Assembly: GCA_022841465.1 (NCBI GenBank)
Contig: JALHRL010000010.1
Span: 56,515 to 120,514 of the forward strand
Direction: 5' to 3'
Source of the DNA: Bacteroidia bacterium
GTDB taxonomy: Bacteria > Bacteroidota > Bacteroidia > B-17B0 > Aurantibacillaceae
DNA length: 64,000 nt
In this document: piece by piece, positions 42,834 to 51,175 of the stretch
How the letters are laid out: the number at the start of each line of letters is the position of its first letter
How positions within the stretch are numbered: the stretch's first letter is position 1
Made by a program: the position numbers and the translations under genes
Notes under the pieces: generated by a model
What the model was told of the DNA's origin: nothing
Databases searched by the model: none
What the model saw: the letters and a program-made list of their open reading frames with translations, nothing else

Positions 42834-43235
42834 ATGAGCGCACACTATAAAGTACTTGATTCTTTTAAGCACGGAATTTCTCACATTGAGTGCTGGGACA
42901 ATGGAATTATTTATTTTAAAACCGATGATTATTCAGAAACTCTATTAGAAGATTCTGTTTTTCAGCACGAGTATTTAAAATCAAAATACAACGGAAAAGA
43001 CAAGTTAAAAATTTTGGTAGAACCCGGTAACTTTTCAACCATTACAAAAGAGGCTCGAGAGTTTTCTACTAAACCGGAAACAAATAAAATGACGATGGCA
43101 AGCGCTGTTGTGGCATCATCATTAGCACAAAGATTATTAATTAATTTTATTGTTAATTTAACTCAAAAGCAAAGTATGAAAATGAAAATTTTTGAAAACA
43201 AACAAAAAGCTTTAGAGTGGCTGCTTTCTTTATAA
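42834..43235 (+). CDS. Small soluble protein, STAS/SpoIIAA-like fold (DUF7793-type)
   Basis: The 133-residue protein shows alternating beta strands and helices (CWDNGIIYFKTDDYSETLLE, KLKILVEPGNFSTITKEAR) ending in IFENKQKALEWLLSL. This pattern is common to Bacteroidota proteins of the DUF7793/SpoIIAA-like group, which have no defined function. A TATTTTTC element at 42818-42825, eight bases before the ATG, may be its own promoter; it also may be read from the box promoter of the gene before it. It is convergent with hemN, one base apart. Confidence 0.7.
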   Translation: MSAHYKVLDSFKHGISHIECWDNGIIYFKTDDYSETLLEDSVFQHEYLKSKYNGKDKLKILVEPGNFSTITKEAREFSTKPETNKMTMASAVVASSLAQRLLINFIVNLTQKQSMKMKIFENKQKALEWLLSL

Positions 43236-43236
43236 A

Positions 43237-44589
43237 TTAAATTGCTGAACTGAAAATTTTTGCTTCGGGTGTTTTTGCCCAATAGCGAGCATCAAAGCAA
43301 AGACAAATATTTCTTAAAAACGTTTTTCCGGTTTCTGTAATTTTAACTTCGTTTGACGATAATTCTACCAAGCCATCTTTTTTTAGAAGCTTTAATCTGT
43401 CTAAAACAAAATACAACTCATCACATTTATCTTCTTTACTTTGCCAACTGGTATAACCATTACACATTAAATTTAAAATGTGTTTGCGGATAGTAGTGTC
43501 TTCTTCTGTTAGAATATGTCCTTTAAAAATGGCGAGATGACCATTATCTATTGTTTTTTGATATTCTTCAACCGTTTTAATGTTTTGGATAAAGCCTCCC
43601 CAAGCATCGCTTATAGATGAAGCGCCCAAACCAATTAATAATTCTGTATGGTGTGGAGTATAGCCCATAAAATTACGGTGTAGGGTTCCGTTTTTTGCAG
43701 AAGTAAAAAGCAAATCGTTTTCTAATGCAAAGTGATCCATGCCCACTTCTTTATATCCTGCTTTTAAAAATAATTCTTTCCCTATTTTATATAGATTTTG
43801 TTTTACTTCATCAACAGGCAAATCTTTTTCGGTAAACTTTCTTTGTCCGGGTTTTAACCATGGCACATGTGCATAACTATACAAGGCAATTCGATCGGGC
43901 TTAACTTCAAGTACTTTGTTAATTGTTTCTCTGAATCCGTTTTCGTTTTGAAAAGGAAGACCATATACTAAATCAAAGTTTATGGAAGTATACCCTGTTA
44001 AACGAGCGTGTTTTACCACCTCCTCTACTTCTGTTGGTGATTGAAAACGATTAATTGCATCTTGAACTTTTTCATCATAATCTTGAATTCCTAAACTTAT
44101 TCGTTTGAATCCAAATTTAAAAAGAGTTTCTAGGTGTTGTTTAGTGGTGTTTGAGGGATGGCCTTCGAAACTAAATTCAGACTCGTTGTTGTGGTTTGTG
44201 TCTTTTAAAATTTCCGAAAGAAGTTTATCAAGATTTTCTGCGCTAAAAAAAGTTGGAGTGCCGCCGCCTAAATGTAATTCTCGTATAACTGGTTTTTCAT
44301 TAAAATTACTTAAATATATTTTCCATTCTTTTATAAGCGCATTAATGTAAGGAATCTCAACGGCATGATTAACCGTGATACGAGTGTTGCAAGCACAATA
44401 AGTACAAAGACTTTCACAAAAGGGTAAATGGATGTATAAACTTATACCGTTCTTACTATTTGTTTTTTGAAAAGTGTTGCTTACAATTTCTAACCACTCA
44501 CCCTCGGTAGGTGTATGATCCCAAAAGGGAACTGTTGGATAGCTTGTGTATCTTGGAACCGGAACATTGTATTTAGAAACCAAATTCAT
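43237..44589 (-). CDS. hemN: Oxygen-independent coproporphyrinogen III oxidase
   Basis: This radical SAM enzyme decarboxylates coproporphyrinogen III in heme synthesis without O2. The 450-residue protein has the cluster motif HLPFCESLCTYCACN near residues 52-66 (CxxxCxxCxC), LHLGGGTPTFFSAENL near 105, SFEGHPSNTT near 142 and GLGASSISDAWGGFIQN near 325, typical of true HemN rather than HemW. It is the last gene of the cco operon, overlapping the TauE/SafE-like gene by four bases. Making heme anaerobically beside a high-affinity heme-copper oxidase is functionally coherent. Confidence 0.93.
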   Translation of the reverse strand: MNLVSKYNVPVPRYTSYPTVPFWDHTPTEGEWLEIVSNTFQKTNSKNGISLYIHLPFCESLCTYCACNTRITVNHAVEIPYINALIKEWKIYLSNFNEKPVIRELHLGGGTPTFFSAENLDKLLSEILKDTNHNNESEFSFEGHPSNTTKQHLETLFKFGFKRISLGIQDYDEKVQDAINRFQSPTEVEEVVKHARLTGYTSINFDLVYGLPFQNENGFRETINKVLEVKPDRIALYSYAHVPWLKPGQRKFTEKDLPVDEVKQNLYKIGKELFLKAGYKEVGMDHFALENDLLFTSAKNGTLHRNFMGYTPHHTELLIGLGASSISDAWGGFIQNIKTVEEYQKTIDNGHLAIFKGHILTEEDTTIRKHILNLMCNGYTSWQSKEDKCDELYFVLDRLKLLKKDGLVELSSNEVKITETGKTFLRNICLCFDARYWAKTPEAKIFSSAI

Positions 44590-45305
44590 TTATGACAATT
44601 AATGCTTCCTATTGTTGTTGTTTCGCTAATTGGAGACTTTGGACTAACATAAGGAATGCCTAAGTTTAAACCCCGTAAAATTAGTAAAACAGCCATTAGC
44701 GACCATATAATTGGTGTTGCTTTTTTTATGGTTTGTCTAAATTTAATGTTAATTGTATTGCCAATAATAGAAACGCTTAACATTACAGGAATTGTTGCCA
44801 TTCCAAAAATCCACATAAACAAAGCTCCCAGTAAAACATTTCCTGTTGCTGCTGCCCCTGTTATTGCCATATAAACTAAGCCACACGGAAGCAATCCGTT
44901 TAAAAAGCCAATGGTAAACACATTCAAAAACCCTTGCTTTGACAACATGGCGCTTAATTTGTTTTTTAAATAATAAAAAACAGAAAATGTTTTGCTAAGC
45001 GCTTTGTTGTTTTTGTTGGTAAAATACGTTAAGCCCAAAACTATTAGTATTATTAAACCCAACGTGATAGAAAAATATTTTTGCGCGTTTATAAAAAACA
45101 AACTTTGTCCTATTCCGCCTGCAAGCAAACCAAAGATTGAATAGGCAATGCTTCTGCCAAAATGGTATAAAAACAAACTGCCTGTTTTTCCAAAAGAACT
45201 TAAATTACCTGTTGGCAAAGCCAAGACTATTGGCCCGCACATTCCAATACAATGGAAGCTGCCTAAAAAACCAATTGTTAGGGCTGATATAATTAAAAAA
45301 ATCAT
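44586..45305 (-). CDS. TauE/SafE-type (cbb3 operon-linked) membrane protein
   Basis: The 239-residue protein has about six membrane helices and opens with LGSFHCIGMCGPIVLALP, the HCxGMCG motif of the DsbD/SafE-related proteins often found in cco operons. A second half-motif, GFLNGLLPCGLVYMAI, lies near residue 135. It is thought to move copper or reducing power for cbb3 assembly, but the substrate is not proven. It overlaps ccoH upstream and hemN downstream by four bases each (ATGA-type junctions), so translation is coupled. Confidence 0.85.
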   Translation of the reverse strand: MIFLIISALTIGFLGSFHCIGMCGPIVLALPTGNLSSFGKTGSLFLYHFGRSIAYSIFGLLAGGIGQSLFFINAQKYFSITLGLIILIVLGLTYFTNKNNKALSKTFSVFYYLKNKLSAMLSKQGFLNVFTIGFLNGLLPCGLVYMAITGAAATGNVLLGALFMWIFGMATIPVMLSVSIIGNTINIKFRQTIKKATPIIWSLMAVLLILRGLNLGIPYVSPKSPISETTTIGSINCHK

Positions 45306-45739
45306 TTAACAATGTTAATCACTTCTTCTTTAAAAAACTGCTTGTTGTTTGAGCTCCAGCTTAATTGCATTTTATAAACGCCTTTTTCAAAGTTTTTCAA
45401 ATCAACAATTTGAGTATTATTAATAAAATTCAACTTCATCTTCACATCCTTTTTAAAATCAGATGGCCTAAAAAAAACAACTTCTCCTTTAAAATCATTT
45501 GTGTAAACTGTGCTATCAACACTTAACACCAAATTGTTCCTTTGTAGAGAATGGTGTATGGAGCCGTTTAACGAGTTGGCGTTATTTATCGCGTCTATTT
45601 TATCTTGATACTTCAGTTCTTGTGCATAGTAATCTTTACTTACTAACTCTATATCATAACCAAAACTTAAAAAAACAAGTGTAAGAATTAAGCCTACAAA
45701 GCTCAGGTATAGTATTGTAATTTTTACTCCAAAATTCAT
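45302..45739 (-). CDS. ccoH: CcoH/FixH assembly protein
   Basis: The 145-residue protein has one N-terminal membrane helix (ILYLSFVGLILTLVFLSFGY) followed by VSKDYYAQELKYQDKIDAIN, a stretch conserved in FixH-type proteins, and a beta-rich periplasmic domain. CcoH is needed for stable cbb3 oxidase assembly. It is 11 bases behind ccoG and overlaps the TauE/SafE-like gene by four bases. Confidence 0.88.
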   Translation of the reverse strand: MNFGVKITILYLSFVGLILTLVFLSFGYDIELVSKDYYAQELKYQDKIDAINNANSLNGSIHHSLQRNNLVLSVDSTVYTNDFKGEVVFFRPSDFKKDVKMKLNFINNTQIVDLKNFEKGVYKMQLSWSSNNKQFFKEEVINIVK

Positions 45740-45750
45740 AATAGTATTTG

Positions 45751-47166
45751 TTATTTGTTAATTGTAAATGGGCCCAGAAAATTTGTTTCTACTTTTTTTA
45801 TTTTTTTACCGTTTGAATAAATTCCAATCTTTAATTTTGTTTTTCTGCCTATTAAATCTTTTTTCTTTAAATAAATAAAAAACTCGCTTTCAATTACCCC
45901 TTCTCCTTTTAGTATAATTTCCTTTCCTACAATTTGTACCCGGGCCGGAATGTTTTCAACCACAACTTCAACCGGTATTTCTTTTCGGGTTTTATTTACC
46001 AATTTCATGGTAAATAAATTACTAATCTCTTCGTTAGGCTGCTCTTGATACAACAATCCTTTAGCTCGCAAAATTGTTGCATCATAGTCTGATCTTGTAG
46101 CCAATAAAGCAACCTCAACCCCAAACAACACCAACAAAACAGCAGTATATGCTTTCATTCTGCCGGTAAATTTTAATTTGGTTTTATTTTTAATACCGTT
46201 TTCAGAATCGTATCTAATTAATCCCTTTTCAAAACCTACTTTTTCCATCATGTCGTCACAAACATCAATGCAAGCAGTACAATTAGTGCATTCTAATTGT
46301 GTTCCGTTTCTAATATCTATTCCGGTAGGGCAAACCTTAACGCACAGATTACAATCAATACAATCTCCTCCGATTCTTATTTCATTCTTTTTAAACTTGT
46401 GTCTTTCTTCTCCTCTTACATAATCGTATGCTACTACAACAGAGTTCTTATCTAATAAAACACCTTGAAGTCTGCCATATGGGCAAACAATTATACAGGC
46501 TTGTTCTCTAAACCACCAAAAAATAAAAAAGAAAATTCCTGTAAAAATAAATAAGCCAATAAACCTTCCTTGGTTAATTAAAAAAGGATTTATATACATT
46601 TTCGCCACCTCATCTACACCAATTATATAACTAAAAAGCGTATTAGAGATTAAATAAGAAATAGAAAGAAATATTAAAAACTTTATACTTCTCTTTTTTA
46701 TTTTATTAAAATTCCAAGGGCTGTTTTTTAAAGCCTTTTGATAATTTGCGTCTCCGTCTATCCAATATTCAATTTTACGAAAAATCATTTCCATGAATAC
46801 GGTTTGCGGACAAGCCCAACCACAAAACAATCTTCCAAATACAACTGTAAACAAAGCAATGAAAACAATAAAAACAAGCATGCCTAAACCAAAAATGAAA
46901 AAATCTTGAGGCCAAAAAATTGCGCCAAACAAAATAAATTTCATTTCAGGAATATTAATTAAGAACAAGGGCTCGCCTTTATACTTAATAAAAGGAAGTG
47001 TAAAAAAAACAATTAAATAAACCCAGGTAAAATAGGTTCTTAAATTATAGAGTTTGCCAAATGGTTTTAATGGAAAAATCCACGAACGCTTTCCTTCCTC
47101 ATCAACCGTTGCAATATGGTCTCTAAAAGAATCTTCGGGGTCGTGAATATCATTTTTTTCTGGCAT
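45751..47166 (-). CDS. ccoG: Cytochrome c oxidase accessory protein CcoG (RdxA/FixG)
   Basis: The 471-residue membrane protein has five helices, the FCGWACPQTVFMEMIF motif near residue 110, two [4Fe-4S] ferredoxin motifs CIDCNLCVKVCP and CTNCTACIDVC near 265-305, and a C-terminal Ig-like periplasmic domain. CcoG is implicated in copper reduction for cbb3 oxidase assembly. It begins one base after the ccoP stop and is followed by ccoH, the usual order. Confidence 0.94.
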   Translation of the reverse strand: MPEKNDIHDPEDSFRDHIATVDEEGKRSWIFPLKPFGKLYNLRTYFTWVYLIVFFTLPFIKYKGEPLFLINIPEMKFILFGAIFWPQDFFIFGLGMLVFIVFIALFTVVFGRLFCGWACPQTVFMEMIFRKIEYWIDGDANYQKALKNSPWNFNKIKKRSIKFLIFLSISYLISNTLFSYIIGVDEVAKMYINPFLINQGRFIGLFIFTGIFFFIFWWFREQACIIVCPYGRLQGVLLDKNSVVVAYDYVRGEERHKFKKNEIRIGGDCIDCNLCVKVCPTGIDIRNGTQLECTNCTACIDVCDDMMEKVGFEKGLIRYDSENGIKNKTKLKFTGRMKAYTAVLLVLFGVEVALLATRSDYDATILRAKGLLYQEQPNEEISNLFTMKLVNKTRKEIPVEVVVENIPARVQIVGKEIILKGEGVIESEFFIYLKKKDLIGRKTKLKIGIYSNGKKIKKVETNFLGPFTINK

Positions 47167-47167
47167 T

Positions 47168-48322
47168 TTATTTTAGAGTATCTTTCATTGGAAGGGCAGA
47201 TAAAGAGTCTGATGATATCTTCAAAGTATCACTTACTGTTATTCCCTTCTCTGTATATAAATCTCCTTGTGGCGCTTTTCCGTTTGGAGGGTTTGTTCCT
47301 TTTAAATTCATAATAAAAGATGTTACTTGCGCTATTTGCATGGGCGACAAATCTTCTTTCCATGCTTTCATTCCTTTTTCTACCCAGCCGTATTTAATTG
47401 ATTTAAATACCTCTTGTATGCTTCCGCCGTGTAACCAGTATTCATCTGCCAAATTAGGACCCACTCCTCCTTCGCCGGCCCTGCCGTGGCAAGCAGCACA
47501 AGATGTAATGTATGCTTCCTTAGCTGCTTCTAGTTGTGCTGCGTCATTTATTAGTGTTACAGTGTTTTCATCAACCATGTTAGAGGCGTTTTTCATGTAT
47601 TCTTCTACTTCAAGCTTTGCTTGTGCCATTTCTGTTTCATACTCTTTAATTTGCAATGCTCCGTTTTCAGAAAAGTGATAATTATAAATGTAAATTACAG
47701 CAACAATTATGGTTAAATAAAATCCATACTTCCACCAAGGCGGTAAATCATTATCTAACTCTTTAATGCCATCATAATCATGATCCATTAAAATGGATTC
47801 TTCTAACTCTACGGGAACAGCGCCGGTAAGTCCTGCAAAAATATCTGTTTCTTTTGCTTCTTTGGCTTTTTGCTCTGCAACGTGATTTCTTAATAAAAAT
47901 TTAAATTGGTAAAACATTAAACCCAAAACAAGAGCCTCCAATAAAATTATGGAAAGCATAAAGTAAAATGTAAACGAATCAAGTCCGCCAATTGCCCAAG
48001 AATCATTTGAATTCGTGTTTTGCGAAAAAGCAGTTAATGAACTTAAAATAAACAAAATCGTTGCTCCTGCTTTAAGGCTGTTTCCGGAACCCTCATTATC
48101 TTTTTTTATCTTCTTATTTAAAAAATCGCTATCGGCCACGTTTTTTATTACTGTACTAAGTGATAATATAATTATTGCCAAAAATAATATAACCGCCAGC
48201 ATGGTATTAAATAAAGGATTAGAAAAGTAGGAGCTGTTGTTTGCAGTTGCGTTTTGGCAAAAAGATTGCAAAGGAAAAAAACCTGCAATAAAAAATAAGT
48301 ATAGTGGTTTTAACTTTTTCAT
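47168..48322 (-). CDS. ccoP: cbb3 oxidase subunit III (CcoP) with a single heme motif
   Basis: CcoP passes electrons from cytochrome c to CcoO. The 384-residue protein has a signal-like helix, further helices near residues 35, 90 and 125, then the CcoP N-terminal signature DNDLPPWWKYGFYLTIIVAV near 195, and one CxxCH (CAACHGRAGEGGVGPNL) near 272. Classical proteobacterial CcoP has two CxxCH motifs; here only one is seen. The extra N-terminal helices are also unusual. It starts three bases behind ccoQ and runs into ccoG. Confidence 0.92.
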   Translation of the reverse strand: MKKLKPLYLFFIAGFFPLQSFCQNATANNSSYFSNPLFNTMLAVILFLAIIILSLSTVIKNVADSDFLNKKIKKDNEGSGNSLKAGATILFILSSLTAFSQNTNSNDSWAIGGLDSFTFYFMLSIILLEALVLGLMFYQFKFLLRNHVAEQKAKEAKETDIFAGLTGAVPVELEESILMDHDYDGIKELDNDLPPWWKYGFYLTIIVAVIYIYNYHFSENGALQIKEYETEMAQAKLEVEEYMKNASNMVDENTVTLINDAAQLEAAKEAYITSCAACHGRAGEGGVGPNLADEYWLHGGSIQEVFKSIKYGWVEKGMKAWKEDLSPMQIAQVTSFIMNLKGTNPPNGKAPQGDLYTEKGITVSDTLKISSDSLSALPMKDTLK

Positions 48323-48325
48323 ATA

Positions 48326-48496
48326 CTATTGTTTTTGATCGTTAATGGGTAATTGACTTAGTTTATCGAAATACTTTTTATTTCCTTTGATTACGTAAAG
48401 GGTAACAAGTAAGAAAAAACCTAAAAACACAAACAACGAAACAAGAGGATAAATTCCTATACCCGTAATGCTTTCTAAATAATTTATAAATTTCAT
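48326..48496 (-). CDS. ccoQ: cbb3 oxidase subunit CcoQ
   Basis: A 56-residue reading frame between ccoNO and ccoP, found by translating the gap. It reads MKFINYLESITGIGIYPLVS, then one membrane helix (LFVFLGFFLLVTLYVI), KGNKKYFDKLSQLPIND and a stop. Size, single helix, the short basic tail with LSQLPL-like end and position are those of CcoQ, which stabilises the oxidase. It starts seven bases behind ccoNO and ends three bases before ccoP. Confidence 0.85.
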   Translation of the reverse strand: MKFINYLESITGIGIYPLVSLFVFLGFFLLVTLYVIKGNKKYFDKLSQLPINDQKQ

Positions 48497-48503
48497 ATTC
48501 CTT

Positions 48504-50630
48504 TTATTTTACTGCTTTTAAATTTTCTGCTTTAATGTCTTTACCCAGTCTTTGTAAATAGGCAATTAATGCAATAATCTCTTTGTCAGGCAAGGTTTTT
48601 ATTCCGTCTTTTTCTAAGCTTGCTGCAATTTCTTTTGCTTGATTTTCCATATCAGCCAAAGCAATGTTTTCAAACCCATCCGGATAAGGAACGCCTAAAC
48701 GTTTCATTGCTTTTATTTTTGCCATGGTTGAATTGGCGTCAATTTTATCTTCTAACAGCCAAGGGTAAGATGGCATAATGGAGTTGGGTGCCATTGAAGA
48801 CGGATCGTACATGTGGTTGTAATGCCAACTATCCGGATACTTTCCTCCAATACGCGCTAAATCAGGGCCGGTTCGTTTACTTCCCCATTGAAAAGGGTGA
48901 TCATAAACAAACTCTCCTGCTTTAGAATACTCACCATATCGCGCGGTTTCACTTCTAAAAGGTCTTATCATTTGCGAGTGACAAGTATAACAACCCTCTC
49001 TAACATATATATCTCTTCCTTGCAGTTCAAGCGGAGTATAAGGCTTTACGCTTGCAATAGTAGGAATGTTTGATTTTACTAAAAACGCAGGAACAAATTC
49101 TATAATGCCACCAATTGCCACAACAATTAAACTCACCACCATTAGTTGAACAGGTTTTCTTTCAATCCATCTGTGCCAATGGTCTTTTGAGTGTGCTTGA
49201 TATTCTGAAGTTAATGCTGGTGCGCTATCTTCGTCTACCTCTTTAAAACTTCCTGCTTTTATGGTTTTAATTAAATTGTAAGTCATCATTACAGCACCCA
49301 CCAAATAAAGTGTACCTCCAATAGAACGCGCAATGTAAAATGGCATCATTTTAGTAACGGTGTGCATAAATTGCCATTTTAATTGTCCTTCTGGAGTAAA
49401 GTCCTTCCACATTGAACTTTGCATAAAACCAGCCCAATAAAGAGGAACTGCGTAAATAACAATTCCTAAGGTGCCTATCCAGAAATGCATGTTTGCTAAC
49501 TTTTCTGAATACAATTTAATTTGAAACAAGCGAGGTATTAACCAGTATAAAATACCGAATGTTAAGAAACCGTTCCACCCCAGTGCACCAACGTGTACGT
49601 GTGCAATTGTCCAATCAGTAAAATGACTAATTGCGTTTACATTTTTTAATGACAACAGCGGTCCTTCAAACGTAGCCATGCCGTATGCGGTAACAGCAAC
49701 TACTAAAAATTTCAATTCTACATTATCACGTACTCTATCCCATGCGCCACGCAAGGTTAGTAGTCCGTTTATCATACCTCCCCACGACGGCGCAATTAAC
49801 ATAACAGAAAAAACTACGCCTAATGATTGTGCCCAATCGGGTGTTGCAGTATACAACAAATGATGCGGACCCGCCCATATATAAATAAATATTAATGCCC
49901 AAAAGTGAATGATGGATAAGCGATAAGAATAAACAGGGCGATTGGCCGCTTTTGGTAAAAAATAATACATTAAACCTAAATACGGAGTAGTTAAGAAAAA
50001 CGCAACTGCGTTATGGCCGTACCACCATTGTACTAAAGCATCTTGTACACCGGCATACCATGAATAAGATTTCCAAAACGAAACCGGAATTTCAATAGAG
50101 TTTACAATGTGCAACATAGCAACAGTAACAAAAGTTGCTATATAAAACCAAATGGCTACGTACAAATGGCGTTCTCTTCTGCGTAAAATAGTTCCGAACA
50201 TGTTCCATCCAAACACCACCCAAATTAAGGTTATTAAAATATCTATTGGCCATTCTAGTTCTGCATATTCTTTTCCGGTGGTATAACCCAATACCAATGT
50301 AATTGCAGCTAAAACAATTATTAATTGCCATCCCCAAAAATGAATTTTACTAAGTAAATCGCTGAACATTCGTGCTTTTAATAAACGCTGAAGCGAATAA
50401 TAAACTCCCATAAAAATTCCATTTCCAACAAAAGCAAAAATGATGGCGTTGGTGTGAATTGGTCTTACTCTACCAAATGTTGTATAGGGTAAATTAAAAT
50501 TAAGCGCCGGTATTACCAATTGCAACGCCGCTAACAAGCCGGCCAGCATGCCTACAAGACCCCATAAAATTGTTGCATAAGCAAACATCTTTACAATTTT
50601 GTTGTCGTATTGAAATTTTTGCAGTTCCAT
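48504..50630 (-). CDS. ccoN: Fused cbb3 oxidase subunits I and II (CcoN-CcoO)
   Basis: The 708-residue protein joins both core subunits, as is usual in Bacteroidota. Residues 1-460 are CcoN: twelve helices with heme and copper His residues in RPIHTNAIIFAFVGNGIF, QWWYGHNAVAFFLTTPYLGL, WAGPHHLLYTATPDWAQSLG and DWTIAHVHVGALGWNG. After a linker with one helix near 510, residues about 540-700 are CcoO with heme c motif EGCYTCHSQMIRPFRSE. The enzyme reduces O2 with high affinity and pumps protons. It begins two bases behind ccoS. Confidence 0.96.
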   Translation of the reverse strand: MELQKFQYDNKIVKMFAYATILWGLVGMLAGLLAALQLVIPALNFNLPYTTFGRVRPIHTNAIIFAFVGNGIFMGVYYSLQRLLKARMFSDLLSKIHFWGWQLIIVLAAITLVLGYTTGKEYAELEWPIDILITLIWVVFGWNMFGTILRRRERHLYVAIWFYIATFVTVAMLHIVNSIEIPVSFWKSYSWYAGVQDALVQWWYGHNAVAFFLTTPYLGLMYYFLPKAANRPVYSYRLSIIHFWALIFIYIWAGPHHLLYTATPDWAQSLGVVFSVMLIAPSWGGMINGLLTLRGAWDRVRDNVELKFLVVAVTAYGMATFEGPLLSLKNVNAISHFTDWTIAHVHVGALGWNGFLTFGILYWLIPRLFQIKLYSEKLANMHFWIGTLGIVIYAVPLYWAGFMQSSMWKDFTPEGQLKWQFMHTVTKMMPFYIARSIGGTLYLVGAVMMTYNLIKTIKAGSFKEVDEDSAPALTSEYQAHSKDHWHRWIERKPVQLMVVSLIVVAIGGIIEFVPAFLVKSNIPTIASVKPYTPLELQGRDIYVREGCYTCHSQMIRPFRSETARYGEYSKAGEFVYDHPFQWGSKRTGPDLARIGGKYPDSWHYNHMYDPSSMAPNSIMPSYPWLLEDKIDANSTMAKIKAMKRLGVPYPDGFENIALADMENQAKEIAASLEKDGIKTLPDKEIIALIAYLQRLGKDIKAENLKAVK

Positions 50631-50632
50631 AA

Positions 50633-50803
50633 TTATTTTGTGTTTGTTTTTGTTGTTTTGTTATTAGTGTTATCAAAAAGCATTCGAATAGAGGGCGTGT
50701 AATCGTCTTCATACTGACCGGATTTAACCGACCAAATAAACGCAATTAAAAAGCCAACAGCCACCAATAAACTTGCTCCTATCATAATAAAAATTGCGCT
50801 CAT
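50633..50803 (-). CDS. ccoS: cbb3 oxidase maturation protein CcoS
   Basis: A 56-residue frame missing from longer-ORF lists. It reads MSAIFIMIGASLLVAVGFLI, then AFIWSVKSGQYEDDYTPSIR and MLFDNT plus a polar tail. The helix followed by FIWSVKSGQYDD is the CcoS signature. CcoS is needed for loading heme and copper into CcoN. It is the first gene of the cco operon, ten bases behind the -7 element of the box promoter, with ccoNO two bases later. Confidence 0.9.
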   Translation of the reverse strand: MSAIFIMIGASLLVAVGFLIAFIWSVKSGQYEDDYTPSIRMLFDNTNNKTTKTNTK

Positions 50804-50813
50804 AATTACGGCT

Positions 50814-50878
50814 CAAAAGTATATCTGAATCCATTTAACGTTTTTGATAATCATCATTATCGGGCATGACATTTATCA
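50814..50878 (-). promoter_or_regulatory. Tandem-box promoter of the cco operon
   Basis: Read leftwards: distal box TGATAAATGTCA (50878-50867), proximal box TGATGATTATCA (50856-50845), exactly 23 bases, then TACTTTTG (50821-50814), a perfect TAnnTTTG element. Box centres are 22 bp apart. The first three bases of the distal box are also the TGA stop codon of the upstream HMA gene. Confidence 0.82.
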
Positions 50879-51175
50879 GTTTTTCTTTTCTTCTTCATCG
50901 CCGGTTAATTTTCCTATTGCACAACTTACGTACGATTTTGCGTTTGAAAAAGCTTTGTCAAAACCTTCGGCGGTTCCTTTTTCGGGATAACCAATTTGAT
51001 GTAGTTTTTCCTTTATTTTTTCCAATTCGATATTTAGTTGGTGATGAATTACAATTTTGTCTTCGCCCGGAAACACCTCTATCAATTCCACATTACTAAA
51101 CACAGTTACATTTTTTTTAATGGTAGCGGCACAGCCTCCGCATTTTAAATTGTCAATTAAAATTGTTGTTTCCAT
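50876..51175 (-). CDS. Free heavy-metal-associated (HMA) domain protein
   Basis: The 99-residue protein has an HMA domain with the metal-binding LKCGGCAATIKKNV near residues 11-24 and the end of the ferredoxin-like fold at IGYPEKG. A C-terminal tail (KSYVSCAIGKLTGDEEEKK) with one further Cys follows. It is likely a copper chaperone handing metal to or from CcoI, whose gene it overlaps by 23 bases, for cbb3 assembly. It is read from the ccoI promoter. Confidence 0.88.
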   Translation of the reverse strand: METTILIDNLKCGGCAATIKKNVTVFSNVELIEVFPGEDKIVIHHQLNIELEKIKEKLHQIGYPEKGTAEGFDKAFSNAKSYVSCAIGKLTGDEEEKKN

